NCBI GenBank assembly: GCA_022457155.1
Contig: JAJGOT010000274.1
Span: 745,001 to 809,000, forward strand
From: Cladopsammia gracilis
Taxonomy: Eukaryota > Cnidaria > Anthozoa > Scleractinia > Dendrophylliidae
Reading direction: 5' to 3'
Length of the DNA: 64,000 nucleotides
In this document: positions 44,019 through 55,739 of the stretch, in pieces
Layout: each line of letters starts with the position of its first letter
Numbering within the stretch: position 1 is the stretch's first letter
The notes under the pieces: generated by a model
What the model saw: only the letters and a program-made list of their open reading frames with translations
What the model was told of the DNA's origin: nothing
Databases searched by the model: none
Made by a program: the position numbers and the translations under genes

Positions 44019-45281
44019 ATGGGCAAAACATCCTCCAAAGCGCTTCACAACGAAACATTCTCCAAAGCGGAAGCTGTGACTGAAGCAAACAACAGATTCG
44101 CCGTGGATCTTCACAACGAACTCAGAAATGACAAGCAATTCGTGGAGCAAAACCTGTTTTATTCACCGAACAGTTTAAGCATTGCACTGGCCATGACTTT
44201 CATGGGGGCAAGAGGCAACACAGCTGAGCAGATGGCAAAAGCTCTCCACTGGGAAACTGTGCCTCAAGATCAACTCCACACTGAGGAACAACACTTCCTC
44301 GATGCTCTCAAAGAATCCAACACCGCGGACAACGAAGTACTGGTCGCAAATCGACTTTTTGTGCAAAAAAAAACCAAGGACGTTATAATTAGCCTGGTGC
44401 AAGAGTTTGTCGAGGGAACTAAAAAATTCTATGATTCTGAGATGGCCATGGTTGATTACCAAAAAAATGCCGAAGGTGCAAGGAAAGAGGTCAATAACTG
44501 GGTTGAAAAGAAAACCAAACAGAAGATTACGAATTTGATTTCTGAAGGAGGGTTTAACCCGCGAACTCGAATGACCCTGGTGAATGCAATTTACTTCAAG
44601 GGAAATTGGCAAATGCAGTTTGATGAACAGTCCACTTACCCTGCGCTATTCACTGTCTCCAAAAGTGAAAGGCTACTAGTTAAAATGATGAACTTAATGA
44701 CGAATTTTAATCACATGGAAGATTTCAGGGAGCTGGCGTGTCAGGTGCTTGAGATGCCCTACCAAGGAAAAGATCTTTCCATGGTTATTCTTCTGCCCCA
44801 TGACAACTATGGGTTGGCCAAGTTAGAGGAACGTCTGACCCATGACAAGTTACAAAAGGCCTTTGAATCTGTAACACGGGACTTTCACAAGGTGAAGGTG
44901 TTCATGCCAAGAATTAAGTTGACGCAGCAGTTTCTTCTTAACGATATCCTGGCCGAAATGGGAGCGACAGATATGTTTGATGATGAGAAAGCTGATTTTT
45001 CGGGCATCACATCAGGCCCTGAAAAGCTGTTTGTGTCTGATGTAATTCACGAGGCATTTGTGGAAATAAATGAAAAAGGAACCGAGGCCGCAGCAGCTAC
45101 AGCAGTGGAATGTTATCTTGTGAAAAGTAGAGGCGCAAGGAGGAAGATTCCTCGCATCCCTATCTTCCGCGCTGACCATCCATTTCTATTCATGATTTGT
45201 CATAAGAAGACAGGTGGCATTTTGTTCATGGGTCGGGTGGTGAAACCAGAATTATATGAATTAATGAGTGAGCAGCTCTGA
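44019..45281 (+). CDS. Intracellular-type serpin, single exon, with N-myristoylation-like start
   Basis: A 420-residue intact frame spanning the full serpin fold: helix A (NNRFAVDLHNEL), FYSPNSLSIALAMTFMGARG, VNAIYFKGNW, the MPYQGKDLSMVILLPHD region, hinge NEKGTEAAAATAV, and the C-terminal FRADHPFLFMI and GGILFMGRVV. The alanine-rich hinge is that of inhibitory serpins. The reactive loop after it (ECYLVKSRGARRKIPRIPIF) is somewhat long and basic, so a trypsin-like target is plausible, though P1 cannot be fixed by eye. There is no signal peptide; instead it starts MGKTSSK, which fits the Gly2/Ser6/Lys7 myristoylation rule. Clade-B-like by sequence. Intronless, so possibly a retro-derived but functional copy. 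Confidence 0.9.
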   Translation: MGKTSSKALHNETFSKAEAVTEANNRFAVDLHNELRNDKQFVEQNLFYSPNSLSIALAMTFMGARGNTAEQMAKALHWETVPQDQLHTEEQHFLDALKESNTADNEVLVANRLFVQKKTKDVIISLVQEFVEGTKKFYDSEMAMVDYQKNAEGARKEVNNWVEKKTKQKITNLISEGGFNPRTRMTLVNAIYFKGNWQMQFDEQSTYPALFTVSKSERLLVKMMNLMTNFNHMEDFRELACQVLEMPYQGKDLSMVILLPHDNYGLAKLEERLTHDKLQKAFESVTRDFHKVKVFMPRIKLTQQFLLNDILAEMGATDMFDDEKADFSGITSGPEKLFVSDVIHEAFVEINEKGTEAAAATAVECYLVKSRGARRKIPRIPIFRADHPFLFMICHKKTGGILFMGRVVKPELYELMSEQL

Positions 45282-45546
45282 GTAGTGGGTGTGTCCGGTG
45301 AGAAGCACGGCAAGCGTGACTTGGTGATTATATTGGGCTTGTAACGCAACAGGAATGGATTTCGTGACATAAAATTTCACAATTGTAAACAAAGTTCGAA
45401 GTTAAATTACTGCGTAAGACTGATGGAACTGAACGCATTTACTTAGTTTAATAAGAAAAAGAAACGTGTAATAGTGTAATTACAACCAAATTTAGGTCTA
45501 TTACTATACTGTAATCTTGTAATTTTACCGTACATGGGATTGCTGT

Positions 45547-46133
45547 TAACCCTATTCAGCCTGGGCTTTTTCTGAGCTTGGGGGGGGGGGGGGCGGCGGG
45601 GGGGGAGGGGGTGGCAAATTATGCCCCCCTCTCGTAACTTCAAGAACATTAAGGCTATGACAATGAAACCAAGAGGGTACATAGTACGTCCAAAACTGTC
45701 TCCTTTGCGGGCGCACAATGGAATGACGACGTCATATGACGTAGTTATTAGGTAATTAGTATACGGCCGCCGTCTTGGATTTCTGAAATTTTTTAAAACC
45801 TCATAAAAACCGTTTAAATTCACTCAAAATGAATCAAAACCAATAAATAAACGCTAAATGACGTAAAAAAAGTTATACCAATAAACATTGTTTTTCTTCA
45901 TTCAAAGGTATAAATATGCAAATTTCAAAAAACATGGCTGTCGAAATCTTGTTGCCATGGAAACATCAAGTCACGTGATAAAAAAATTTGTCATATGAAA
46001 CTGTCGCCAGATAAATTTTAGGAAAAGTCACAAAGTTTGATGGCGTTTGAATACATATTAAAGAAGTTATGAATGTTGAAAGTTAGCGCGGGCACTTTGT
46101 GCCCCCCCCCCCCCCCCCAGGCCGAATAGGGTT
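45547..46133. mobile_element. MITE with G/C-run termini
   Basis: TTAACCCTATTCAGCCTGGG and a downstream G-run at the left mirror a C-run and CCAGGCCGAATAGGGTTA at the right, 587 bp in all. No coding capacity. Confidence 0.75.
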
Positions 46134-48507
46134 ACAATACTCTAATGCAACTGGATGCAAGGACAATTAAGGTTAGGTAGGTTAAGAAATAAGTTAGATC
46201 TCTCTAGTTTTTGGTTTTTTTAAGATCGTTTTTAGGCATTAGAATGTACTGATTAGATTGTCCCAACCGTGTGGGAGATAGTTATACGCCGAAAAAAATC
46301 GTTTTTAAAAGTAAAAAGATACATTCCTCAATTGATTGATACCAGCTAAGCGCGGAGTTGTGAGAATTCCGCGACAGGGTGCGGGTGCGGGTGCGGGTAC
46401 GGGTGCGGGTGGGATAGGTGGGCCGGCAGGGAGCAGTGAAAAAAGGAATGGGTGTAAAAAAAGTGCAGAATGAAAAAGAAAACAGGTGTTAGAGATAAGA
46501 TCATCAGCAGCTAGAAGAGCGTTTTTCGGCGGAAAACATTCTTTTCCCCACATTTTCCGGCATTTACGGTCCTGGAAAACACAGGTTTCCAGAGGTTAGA
46601 AGAGCGTTTTTCGGCGGCATACCGTAGAATTCCGAAAGTAACAACAACCTGACGGTAACGGTAATTTTGAAAGAGAAACTATTCACTCAAAGACGTCAAC
46701 GCTGATGTAACACTTGCATAGTATTAAAGTATTGACTACTTTAGTACATTGGAAAGTATGTTATCTCGATCCGGCAATACTTCGATTCCTTTCATAATTT
46801 GAGTAATAATATTCAATTTTGCGATCATATTTACCTTGTTTGACATGTGGTTCGCTTGATTATCATATCATTACAGCAAGTGTTAAACTTTTCTTATACT
46901 CGCGTGAATTAAGGCATGGCTCCTCGTGTAATATTGGGTTTTCATCATTTTTTCTACCTTTATTCAGCGTCCCCTAATATTTTATCGTATAACCATGCAC
47001 TAAGAAGCAAAACCATTTTTGGATGGTACCCTGTGTCTGTTGGGGTCACATGACCAGCCACGCCCTAAATTATGCAAAATTTGGAATTTTCAGATTACGG
47101 CATGAAAATTGAATTAAAAGATCCCGGTTTTCCTTCCTTAGTCTTCAATTTACAGAGTAATACGTCAAATTAAACGGGGAATTTCGAAAACTATTATTGC
47201 TGCATAATTATTCATTGTTTTCCTCTAGTCCCAGTCCCTCTCTAAAATTAAAACGTTATAGTTTACAGAAAACAAATAAATTTGGAAAACCCCGATTAGT
47301 TCCATAAACCTGGTACTAATGGTCATTGATCGAAAACAAATTTAGTTGAAAAATATTTTTCCAATATCTCGTAAATTTGGATCGAAAAAAGTTACTAAAA
47401 ATTGGGCGTGGCAAGTCACGTGACCTAGCAAGTCCATCCATGTAAGCGAAAAAAGTTTTTTTTCAACAATTAAAAGCCTCTTAGAAAGTTTAAAGTCGAA
47501 AGGTCAAATATATTTTAAAACAGACCACCCCCCTTTAAATCGAGCGAGACCCATTCCTTAATTCCCCCGAGTATGAAAAGAGTTACTAAATGATAAATGA
47601 ATATAATCATACTTAAGTTGAAACTACAAGTTACGTTTGCATAACCGAAATCACAGTTGATAGTTTTGTTTATAGTAAACAACAGGCAACGCCCTTTATT
47701 CTAGTTTGACTCAATTGCGGAAAGTGGGTTTAAGGTAAAGATAGCTAGGAAAACTAAAGTTTCTTATGCTTAATGAATGAAGACTCCAAATGCACTTTTT
47801 AAAAGCCAATTTCATACATTAGTCTTGTGACACAAACATGCTGCAAAATACGCTGTTTTGTATGGGAATCTCGGTTGGGACGCGTGTAGTGGCATTTTCA
47901 TTTTTCCATACGTAAAAACGGTCTGTAAAACTTTTAATATTCGCAGGAAAATTTTAAAGAGAAATAAATGGAAAATTGAAAGAAGACTTAGATCCTAGAC
48001 TTAGATCTTTCCGTCGGCTTACTTAAACTTTCCGCTATGAAGCCAAACACACAGCCCGCGTGAAGACTTCTGCTTTTTCCTCTGCTTCACGCGGAAAGCA
48101 GATAGGAGACGTCTGTGCACAGGCTTCCAATCACAGTGGGAAATTCAACACCTCCGCTACACCCCTGGCTACCTCCCAACAACGGGCGGTAACCCTATCG
48201 GTAAGGTGGCTGTTCTGGAGAGGCTCGAATGTACGAGTCGTTGTTCAAGAGTTGAGACAATGCTTAGACGTCAGCTAAAATCTAGATCTCTTTAAAAAAA
48301 ATACCCTGTTTATTCAGATCTCCGAAAGAATCCATGAAAGTTAATTTAAGTACAATTGAGCGGTGTCTTGGAAAGACTCTCCAAAATTTCAGTCTGAGTT
48401 ACACCACCATAGCGCGTCGTTTGAAATTGACCTCCTTGCTTGTTAGACACTTGAATGTTAGTTATACGTAAGTAATACGTAATACGTGAGTTATACTTGA
48501 ATGTTAG
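46134..48507. other. No gene seen; small repeats
   Basis: (GGGTGC)n lies at about 46380-46410. GAAGAGCGTTTTTCGGCGG occurs at 46513 and 46600. CACGTGAC/GGTCACATGACC phrases near 47045 and 47415 look like a diverged inverted pair. A 72-codon frame at 48060 has no motif. Confidence 0.4.
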
Positions 48508-49137
48508 TTATACGTAAGTTGAGTACGTTTCGTCAGCGGATTTGCCAATCGTCGCAGATGTACCGACGAATGAATCAGATGTCGAATTTAACGAAATGTC
48601 GTCGGTATTATGTGCCAAGCCACATATCTTTCTTCGAATTGTTATTGCCTTCATGTGTGAATGTTGTGCTTGACTTTTCTGCCCAAGTTTGCTGAAAATA
48701 AATCCCACTTTTTCATAACTCGAAGCGGTCATAAGATGTTCTTCTCCAAAGACCGTTTGTCGAAGAATTAGCGCCTTTTCGTTGCATTCTTTTGCTTCAT
48801 GATACTGTTCAAGGTTGTACTTAGCGGATCCTAAATTGTTATAGCTTTTTGCTACAAGATGATGATTTTCACCCAAAATCTCCGTTCGAATGATCAGTGC
48901 TTTGTCGTGTGATGTTTCTGCTTCATTGTATTGTCGAAGGTTGTGGAAAGCAACTCCCAAATTATTATAACTTGCCGCCACATCAACGCATTTCTCGCCA
49001 AAAACCTTTTTTCGTATAGCTAATGCCTTTTCGTGGAATTCTTTTGCTTGTTCGTAATCTCCAAGTTTGTCTGCAACATGTCCTAAATTATTATAACAAT
49101 ATTCCTTTGCAATTTTGAGCCCATATTCAATATTCTT
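48508..49137 (-). pseudogene. TPR-repeat protein fragment
   Basis: An open stretch of 209 codons bounded upstream by TAA (49138-49140), without a good Met. It holds about four tandem 42-residue tetratricopeptide repeats of the kinesin-light-chain/NPHP3 style: YNNLG..ADKLGDYEQAKEF, KALAIRKKVFGE, SYNNLGVAFHNLRQYNEAE, SYNNLGSAKYNLEQYHEAKE. A short Ser/Thr-rich end (ending DETYSTYV) follows. Such TPR blocks normally mediate protein binding and in corals often belong to large multi-domain genes. With no start, no splice site I trust and retroelement neighbours, I favour a detached exon or pseudogene. Confidence 0.65.
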
Positions 49138-49626
49138 TTACAATTTTAAGCCAGTATTCAATATTCATTATTCCGCTTCAACCCCCGATGAAGGTCTTTC
49201 GACAGCGATTTGTTTCGCGATTAACTTTATTCCTGAAAAAGTCTTAAAGAGACTTGTTACCAGATGCTAAGGCCTTTTGTCTTGCGTATAGTATTAGCGT
49301 ATAGTATTAGCGAGAGTAGCATATTTTTTCTACAGTTATTTCTTTATAGAGACAATCTAGCATACTGCAATTTTCTACCTTCAAAACCCTCTCAACAGAT
49401 ATTCGTATATTCCTTTCGAGTCATTTCACCCCTCTAGCAATAAGAAAGCTTTTATTAAGGGTGAGCTTATGAGGTATTCCGGACCCCGTGTCACCAGAAA
49501 TTGGGGAGAGCAGAGACTGTGCCATCACTCTCTGAGAGATTGGAATACATAAGACAGAGAAACCAGAAATTCACCTAATATTGCAATTTTTAAGCGAAGC
49601 GTTCTCAGCAGATTTTTTTAATTAAT
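49138..49626. other. No gene seen
   Basis: Contains a short direct repeat (CAATATTC with AATTTTGAGCC/AATTTTAAGCC, 49110-49165) and a GATGAAGGTCTTTCGACAGC phrase that is reminiscent of PLE terminal repeats but lacks the GAAAC box. Confidence 0.35.
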
Positions 49627-50130
49627 GGCCGTTTTCACACTAGAGACGGACAAATCGTCTGGACGGACAAATCGTCTCAGACGGACAAGTCGTCTTAGTG
49701 AGAAAACGGGACGAATAAAATTTTGGACGTAAAAGTCGTCTGATTTTGTCCGTCGATTTGGCCGTCTATTACGACGATTTTTCGAGGACGATTTGTTCGT
49801 CTAGACGGATAAGTCGTCCGAAGTCCGACTTAAATTCACACCAGACGAACAAATGGTTGTATCTGGGTCCCAGTACTCGCTAAGGGGAATGGAACTAGTA
49901 AAGGGAGTGATGGTTTATGGGAAAATCAAAATGGCGTATGGAAAGCAAGGTAACCAAGCCTGTTAGTGCCAGGCCCCTTGCTTTCAAAATCGTCTGTTTG
50001 TTAGTTCAGATATGAATTTACGATGACCAACACAGGGTGAGTTGTCCGTCTAGAATTCACGTTACACGAACAAATCGTCGGACGACTTGTCCGTCCAGAC
50101 GATTTGTCCGTCTTCTAGTGTGAAATGGGT
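49627..50130. mobile_element. MITE of about 500 bp
   Basis: CGTTTTCACACTAGAGACGG and ACAAATCGTC at the left mirror GACGATTTGTCCGTCTTCTA and GTGTGAAATGG at the right. Many internal GACGGACAAGTCGTC-type palindromes. Related to 15140-15400. Confidence 0.8.
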
Positions 50131-50347
50131 CAATCTTATCAGCTGTATTTTTGTAGTTTTCATCTCTTGTTTTTAACTTGTATTTTTTTTATCAATTTTT
50201 TAAGTTAGTTTTATATATAATATCTTTTGACATTTAGGTATATATATATTTTTTGTTGTTATAGCTTTAATCTTTTTCCAGTTTTTTCTTTTTTCTAAGA
50301 TTGTATGTTTAATCTTTGTTGTTGACCTTTTTGAAAACCACATAATT

Positions 50348-50680
50348 GTGATTGAAAGTTTCCTAATAAAAGAATATTATCACGAATATAATAGTTCTAC
50401 TTTTAAGTCTTTTGCGGAGACTATGGATAAGTTCTGGCGATGCTTCAGGCTCAGGGGATATCCTTTCAGAATTTTGCTTCCACTGTTCCGTGAAATAAGT
50501 TACTGCGATCGTAAAAAGGTGTCACTGAGGTTTTTTAAGTCTAAAAACAGTTCAGGGTCAAACAGGACTATTGTTTTTAAGACTACATTAAACTGCAGTC
50601 ACGCGCGCATAAAGAGTGTTATTAATCGGATGCTAACAGATTTGAAATGCACTGTTTGTTACAAATTAAATCTACAGTAA
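50348..50680 (+). pseudogene. Retroelement RT-tail-like fragment
   Basis: The 110-codon frame reads FRLRGYPFRILLPLFREISY, then SNRTIVFKTTLNCSHARIKS. Alternating RGYP...F and IVFKT...N.S...I..I resembles the region after the catalytic core in Penelope-like and other non-LTR reverse transcriptases. The last third lies in the segmental duplication (copy A keeps only that part). Assignment is tentative. Confidence 0.35.
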
Positions 50681-51006
50681 CTTTAGCTAATCTATGTAAG
50701 TAAATATTTTTGGGGGAGCACAGATTTAGTACTAATTTATTTGTTTTCAACACTTGCGCAAATGAAACTGCCTAGTAACAAACGGAGTGGTAACAGTTCT
50801 ATTCTAAAATTGAACTGCCTATACTGTTCTACAAAAATGATACTAATTAAGTAAATTCCTGAGTATCATGACACAACCACGTTCCCAGGGTCTCTCTTCT
50901 CCCTGGACCACCAGGGGGGAGGAAGACGAGAGACCCTGGGAACGAGATCGAGCATTCCGTTCTTAGTAATAAATCATCAGTAGTCGGCAAACAAACAAAG
51001 AAGCAA

Positions 51007-51187
51007 GGCTGATACTACGTATAAAAACTTTGCAAGACATCAGCATGACACGAGATAGAACCCAACACAGTAAGATCGTAGCCGTAGACAGCTACATACG
51101 ATCCTACCGCGGCTACGATCTTACTGTGTTGGGTTCTATCTCGTGTCATGTTGATGTCTTGCAAAGTTTTTATTCGTAGTATCAGCC
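51007..51187. mobile_element. 181-bp near-perfect palindrome
   Basis: GGCTGATACTACGTATAAAA at the left mirrors TTTTATTCGTAGTATCAGCC at the right, with about 80-bp arms and a small centre (GCTACATACGATCCTACCGC). Absent from copy A, so it is younger than the duplication. Confidence 0.85.
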
Positions 51188-51426
51188 TAGAACTGCTACT
51201 TTTAGCTGTTTAGATCTTTTACAGATCCTACGTTTACTAGCAGCATTTTCGTTCGCGGTCCTGTGCTTATTCTATTGTTACTTAGTAATAAATAGAACGT
51301 TCTCACTATGAATGCAAACACGTGAAATTTGCTTTTGAGTTTCAGTTCCAATGTTGAGAGGGGAAGATTTCATGACGGTGGTGCCTGTCAGGGGTAGGGT
51401 GGGATAATGTCTGCTGAGCCGGCATT

Positions 51427-52026
51427 CTACACAAGTCGTTGATGCTTTACATCTGCTTGTCTCTGATGACGGCAAACGAAGATAACCACGGTGACGAAAA
51501 AACCGAACGCTAAAACCGATCCAGCAATTGTTGCAACAAGGAATATTGTAGTGACTTTAAACTGAGCTGAAGTTGTTGGAGTATTTGTAGTAAAACAGTC
51601 AGCTTGCTTTGAACAGGATCCGTAACAGCAAAACTCCCATTTGTTGCAGTCACTGGTACTATTACAGGAATACCCAGCACAACTGGGACTGTCTCTACAT
51701 TTATTACTGCAGCAGCTTTGACCGTTTGAACAATCAGAGTCTGAGCTGCATGAAAATCCCAGGCAATTTGACGCATTTGAGCATTTACTGTTGCAGCAGC
51801 TCTCACCAACAGAACAATCCGATTCAGACAAGCAATACAGACCGAGACAGTTTGCTGCCAAAACACAGCCATTATTGCCACAACAGACTTGATTATCGCC
51901 ACATGATCGGGATGTACACCAGCTATCGCTCATGGTCACGACTTCAAACAACGAAGCAGCCACGACAAACATCGCGACGAATTTAACAGATGAAATAAAA
52001 ACGTGAAGTGTCCTAGCTGTAGCCAT
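51427..52026 (-). CDS. Cysteine-rich type I membrane protein, copy B
   Basis: A 199-residue paralogue of the 35945-36538 gene: same signal segment (ISSVKFVAMFVVAASLFEVV), four six-Cys modules with identical spacing, one membrane helix, and tail ending QADVKHQRLV. Differences are mainly substitutions in the membrane segment and tail plus an extra Ala in CVLAANC. Most changes between copies keep the frame, suggesting both are under constraint. It is divergently oriented to the plus gene at 54960. The original intergenic space (about 0.9 kb) may hold a shared promoter, now split by a fold-back transposon. Confidence 0.75.
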   Translation of the reverse strand: MATARTLHVFISSVKFVAMFVVAASLFEVVTMSDSWCTSRSCGDNQVCCGNNGCVLAANCLGLYCLSESDCSVGESCCNSKCSNASNCLGFSCSSDSDCSNGQSCCSNKCRDSPSCAGYSCNSTSDCNKWEFCCYGSCSKQADCFTTNTPTTSAQFKVTTIFLVATIAGSVLAFGFFVTVVIFVCRHQRQADVKHQRLV

Positions 52027-52724
52027 ATTTCGGAATGTTGTTTATTTCATCGGAGCCGTCTAATGTTGCAATCTCTTTTGTTGTTGGCTGATAACGCACT
52101 TCCGGGGTCACTGACGTCATCCATTGGATTTATAATGCACTGTTCTTCTTTTGCAATTCATATGAGATTACAATTCTAAAACTTTTTCATTTTCTCTTGT
52201 CTCCTAAATATAAACATTTGTTTTCTAGTACATGTAGTTTCTAGTACACGTAGTTACATTTACATTTAGTCACATTCACTTTACTAAGTGCATAACTAGG
52301 AAATATACCTTGACTAGTGGATGTATCCCGTATTACGAAATTCCTCTATATTGCGAATTTTTCCTTCTATATTACATCGTATAAGACATTGTAAATTTAG
52401 TAACATCTTATACCCGAAAAAGGCTGGTCTGGCCAGCTGAAATATTGTACGAAACAAACTTTACGCTGTTTTCAGCTTTGCTTTAAAGTTTTTTACTAAT
52501 GGAATAGTATCGCGTGACTTGTCAGGTCACATAGCTTACACGCATTAGGCATTGCCTGAGAAACAGAAATTTGCATAATCATTATTAAATGTTGAAATAT
52601 TCTCTAAGCAACATCTTGGTCACGTCACTGACTAAAATCTGGCGTATGTATTAAAACAACTCAAAGGATTTTTGGGCATAATTTCCGCATCGTTAATTCG
52701 TTTTCTGAAGGTTCGAGACGATGA

Positions 52725-54790
52725 CTACGGAGCCCTGTTAGTGCCATACACGCACGCGTACACTATTTTGCTTTTGGCGAACACTTTCTTACCTTTTACG
52801 CGACTTTTTTTTTGCTGGCGCGACTTTTTTTCTGCTGGCGCGACTTTTTTTTGCCGGCGCGACTTTTTTTTTGCTGGCGCGACTTTTTTTTGCTGGCGCG
52901 ACTTTTTTCTGCTGGCGCGACTTTTTTTGCTGGCGCGACTTTTTTTCTGCTGGCGCGACTTTTTTTTGCTGGCGCAACTTTTTTTCGCTGGCGCGACTTT
53001 TTTTTGGCATATTGTAAAACATGGACTGGACTGGATTTGTAAAACATTGACTGGACTGGATTTGTAAAACATGGACTGGATTTGTAAAACATGAATTTGT
53101 AAAACATGGACTTGTAAAACATGGATTTGTAAAACATGGATTTGTAAAACACGGATTTGTAAAACATGGACTTGTAAAACATGGATTTTGTAAAATGAAA
53201 ACAAATAGTATTCATTCGACTTTTTTAATTTCATTTTTTTCTGTCCTCCGGATGTTGTCACAGATTATATGTCAAAAAGTGCTGACGGGCCTGCACGTCA
53301 CTCCTGCAGTTCGCATTCAAATTTTAAAGCCTTCATAGCTTAGCCTTTAAATTCTTTCTTAAGCAAGACTCGAGTTTCGATTCTATGGTGAACCTCATCA
53401 GGCTCAATTATCCTCCGAAGAGTCAAGATTTAAGTCAGTTTTCCTCATACGAGGCTTTTGTGTAAATACCGACCTAAAAACTGAAAAGGCTCAGGCAGCC
53501 TTTCATCTGAGCGGAATTAGAAACAGTATGCAAGCTGTGAGACTATAAACGGTTGCCAACTAGACATAGTCTAGTGAAAATTCAGTTTTGGCTAGTAGAT
53601 TTTGGCTTCACTAGCCATTTTGGTTGGTGAAAATGAGAACCGGACGGAAACGAAACTAGAAATTCCGATTAATCGCAAAGGCAAACTTGAGAGACCAGAA
53701 ACTAAACGGACATCATATTATTTAATGCCATAAACCAATAATTTGAAATAACTAAAAAGCGATAAATGTTTTTGTTTGGAGGACGATTTCACTTTTTTGT
53801 TACGAAAACGACGAAGGAAAGAATGAAACTGCATTGAGTTATAATTTGTTATGCGTAAAATTATGCGCCCGGATCATGCGGAGCTTCCAAGCATCGCGTT
53901 TCATTTAGCATAAACAAAGAGGTCAAAGAGGTCACGTACACGTTTTTCCCAAAAGAAAGTATCTTTCTTGTTCAAGAGTTCCCAGAGTTTCAATGATTTT
54001 GAAATTGATTTGATTTCTGTATTTAGAAATTCAAAATACGTTATGGCATTAAATAATATGATGTCCGTTTACAGTCTATTTTTTAGTTTCTGTTCTCTCA
54101 AGTTTGCCTTTGCGATTAATCGGAATTTTCAGTTTCGTTTCCGTCCGGTTCCATTTTCACTAACCAAAATGGCTAGTGAAGCCAAAATCTACTAGCCAAA
54201 ACTGAATTTTCACTAGACTATGTCTAGTTGGCAACCGTTTATAGTCTCACAGCTTGCATACTTTTGACATATAATCTGTGACAACATCCGGAGGACAGAA
54301 AAAAATGAAATTAAAAAAGTCGAATGAATACTATTTGTTTTCATTTTACAAAATCCATGTTTTACAAGTCCATGTTTTACAAATCCATGTTTTACAAGTC
54401 CATATTTTACAAATCCATGTTTTACAAATCCATGTTTTACAAATCCAGTCCAGTCAATGTTTTACAAATCCAGTCCAGTCCTGTTTTACAATATGCCAAA
54501 AAACAGTCGCGCCAGCGAAGAAAAGTCGCGCCAGCAAAAAAAAGTCGCGCCAGCAAAAAAAAAGTCGCGCCAGCAAAAAAAAAGTCGCGCCAGCAGAAAA
54601 AAAGTCGCGCCAGCAAAAAAAAGTCGCGCCAGCAGAAAAAAGTCGCGCCAGCCAAAAAAAAAAAAAAAAGTCGCGCCAGCAAAAAAAAAGTCGCGCCAGC
54701 AAAAAAAAAAGTCGCGCAAAAGGTAAGAAAGTGTTCGCCAAAAGCAAAATAGTGTACGCGTGCGTGTATGGCACTAACAGGGCTCCGTAG
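52725..54790. mobile_element. 2.07-kb fold-back transposon with internal satellites
   Basis: Arms of about 0.55 kb: CTACGGAGCCCTGTTAGTGC starts the left, GCACTAACAGGGCTCCGTAG ends the right. Each arm holds about ten units of a 19-20-bp repeat (GCTGGCGCGAC plus T-run) and a second repeat of 15 bp (TTGTAAAACATGGAC). An inner inverted pair (53530-53730 with 54050-54260) follows. ATGA borders both ends (52721-52724, 54791-54794). Copy A of the segmental duplication gives the empty site (GAGACGATAGCAGAC, 37292). No transposase. Lys/Arg-rich ORFs here are from the repeats. Confidence 0.9.
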
Positions 54791-54959
54791 ATGACAGACA
54801 ATTTATTGTGGCCAAGATTTCGCACGCTCGGCTAAGAATTTTCAGTCCATTGTGTCACGCGAAAAAATCGATTACGTCATGTCAGACATGCGATGCCAGG
54901 TATATATGTTGTGCAACACTCTATAGTCACGACTTCTTTTAAAGTTCATAGCTGGTTGT

Positions 54960-55739
54960 ATGATCATGGTTGTATCCACAGTTAAGGACGCCTTCAGCGG
55001 CTTTTGTCTTTCCATTAACCTGGTGGTATTGCTGGTATTTAGCAGTTCCTTATTATTCGCTGTGAGCGATGGGCTCTGCGGTGAATGTGCTTTGGAACAA
55101 ATCTGTTGCAACGATTACTGCATTTATGGATCAAGTTGTTACGGATTTTCCTGTACATACGATTCGGATTGTTCCAATGGTGAAAGTTGCTGTTTCAGTG
55201 TCTGCGTGAACGGATCAAGCTGTCTTGGGCACAGCTGCTGGTCTGACGCCGATTGTAAGTTTGGCGAGGGTTGTTGTAATAAGAAATGTAAAGCGGGATA
55301 TGATTGCGCTGGATACTCCTGTTCAACCAACTCTGATTGTGGAAAAAAGGAATATTGTTGTGGTTACACGTGCGGTCATTATACCTGCACAGATGTTTCT
55401 TATGTAATCGTTACCAGCTCACTTGTTGGCATACTGTTCCTCCTTCTTGTGATCTCCTTAGTCGTGCTCCTGATTCATCGCCGAAAAAGACCCCGGAGAG
55501 TCTTACTAGGACAGAGTTTACCTGCACAGGCATACCAGACCTTACAGGATCCGAGAGCACCGCCATACCGACAAAGCTACCCTTACCACCCACCGCCAAA
55601 GTACGAAGATTGCTCACCAAGACAATCAAATGAACTACCTCCCCCGTATAATACGGAAACACAGGGGTTATCCGGGGGAGTAAATTCTCCTCATAAATCA
55701 TATGGTGCAGTGCCAAATCTATCGACACCGGCGGTGTAA
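54960..55739 (+). CDS. Cysteine-rich type I receptor with PPxY tail
   Basis: A 259-residue single-exon frame. Residues about 12-36 form a signal peptide (LVVLLVFSSSLLFAV), followed by four six-Cys modules (GECALEQICC, DSDCSNGESCC, DADCKFGEGCC, NSDCGKKEYCC). A 24-residue membrane helix (SSLVGILFLLLVISLVVLLI) precedes a tail of about 80 residues. The tail starts with basic RRKRPRRVLLGQ and carries PPPKY and PPPY, PPxY motifs that bind WW domains (for example NEDD4-type ligases) in known families. Ectodomain-TM-PPxY resembles Shisa/WBP1/CYYR1-type proteins, but homology is not shown. The tail motif RRV(L/I)xGQ is shared with the gene at 59682. Its sister at 37578 is broken. Confidence 0.8.
   Translation: MIMVVSTVKDAFSGFCLSINLVVLLVFSSSLLFAVSDGLCGECALEQICCNDYCIYGSSCYGFSCTYDSDCSNGESCCFSVCVNGSSCLGHSCWSDADCKFGEGCCNKKCKAGYDCAGYSCSTNSDCGKKEYCCGYTCGHYTCTDVSYVIVTSSLVGILFLLLVISLVVLLIHRRKRPRRVLLGQSLPAQAYQTLQDPRAPPYRQSYPYHPPPKYEDCSPRQSNELPPPYNTETQGLSGGVNSPHKSYGAVPNLSTPAV

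Noticed and set aside
49186..49230. Hammerhead motif
   Set aside because: GATGAAGGTC...GAC is present but no GAAA follows the stem.
52725..54825. Lys/Arg/Ala-rich and Phe/Trp/Leu-rich ORFs, histone-like in composition
   Set aside because: Encoded by the GCTGGCGCGAC plus T-run repeats of the fold-back element and mirrored in both arms.
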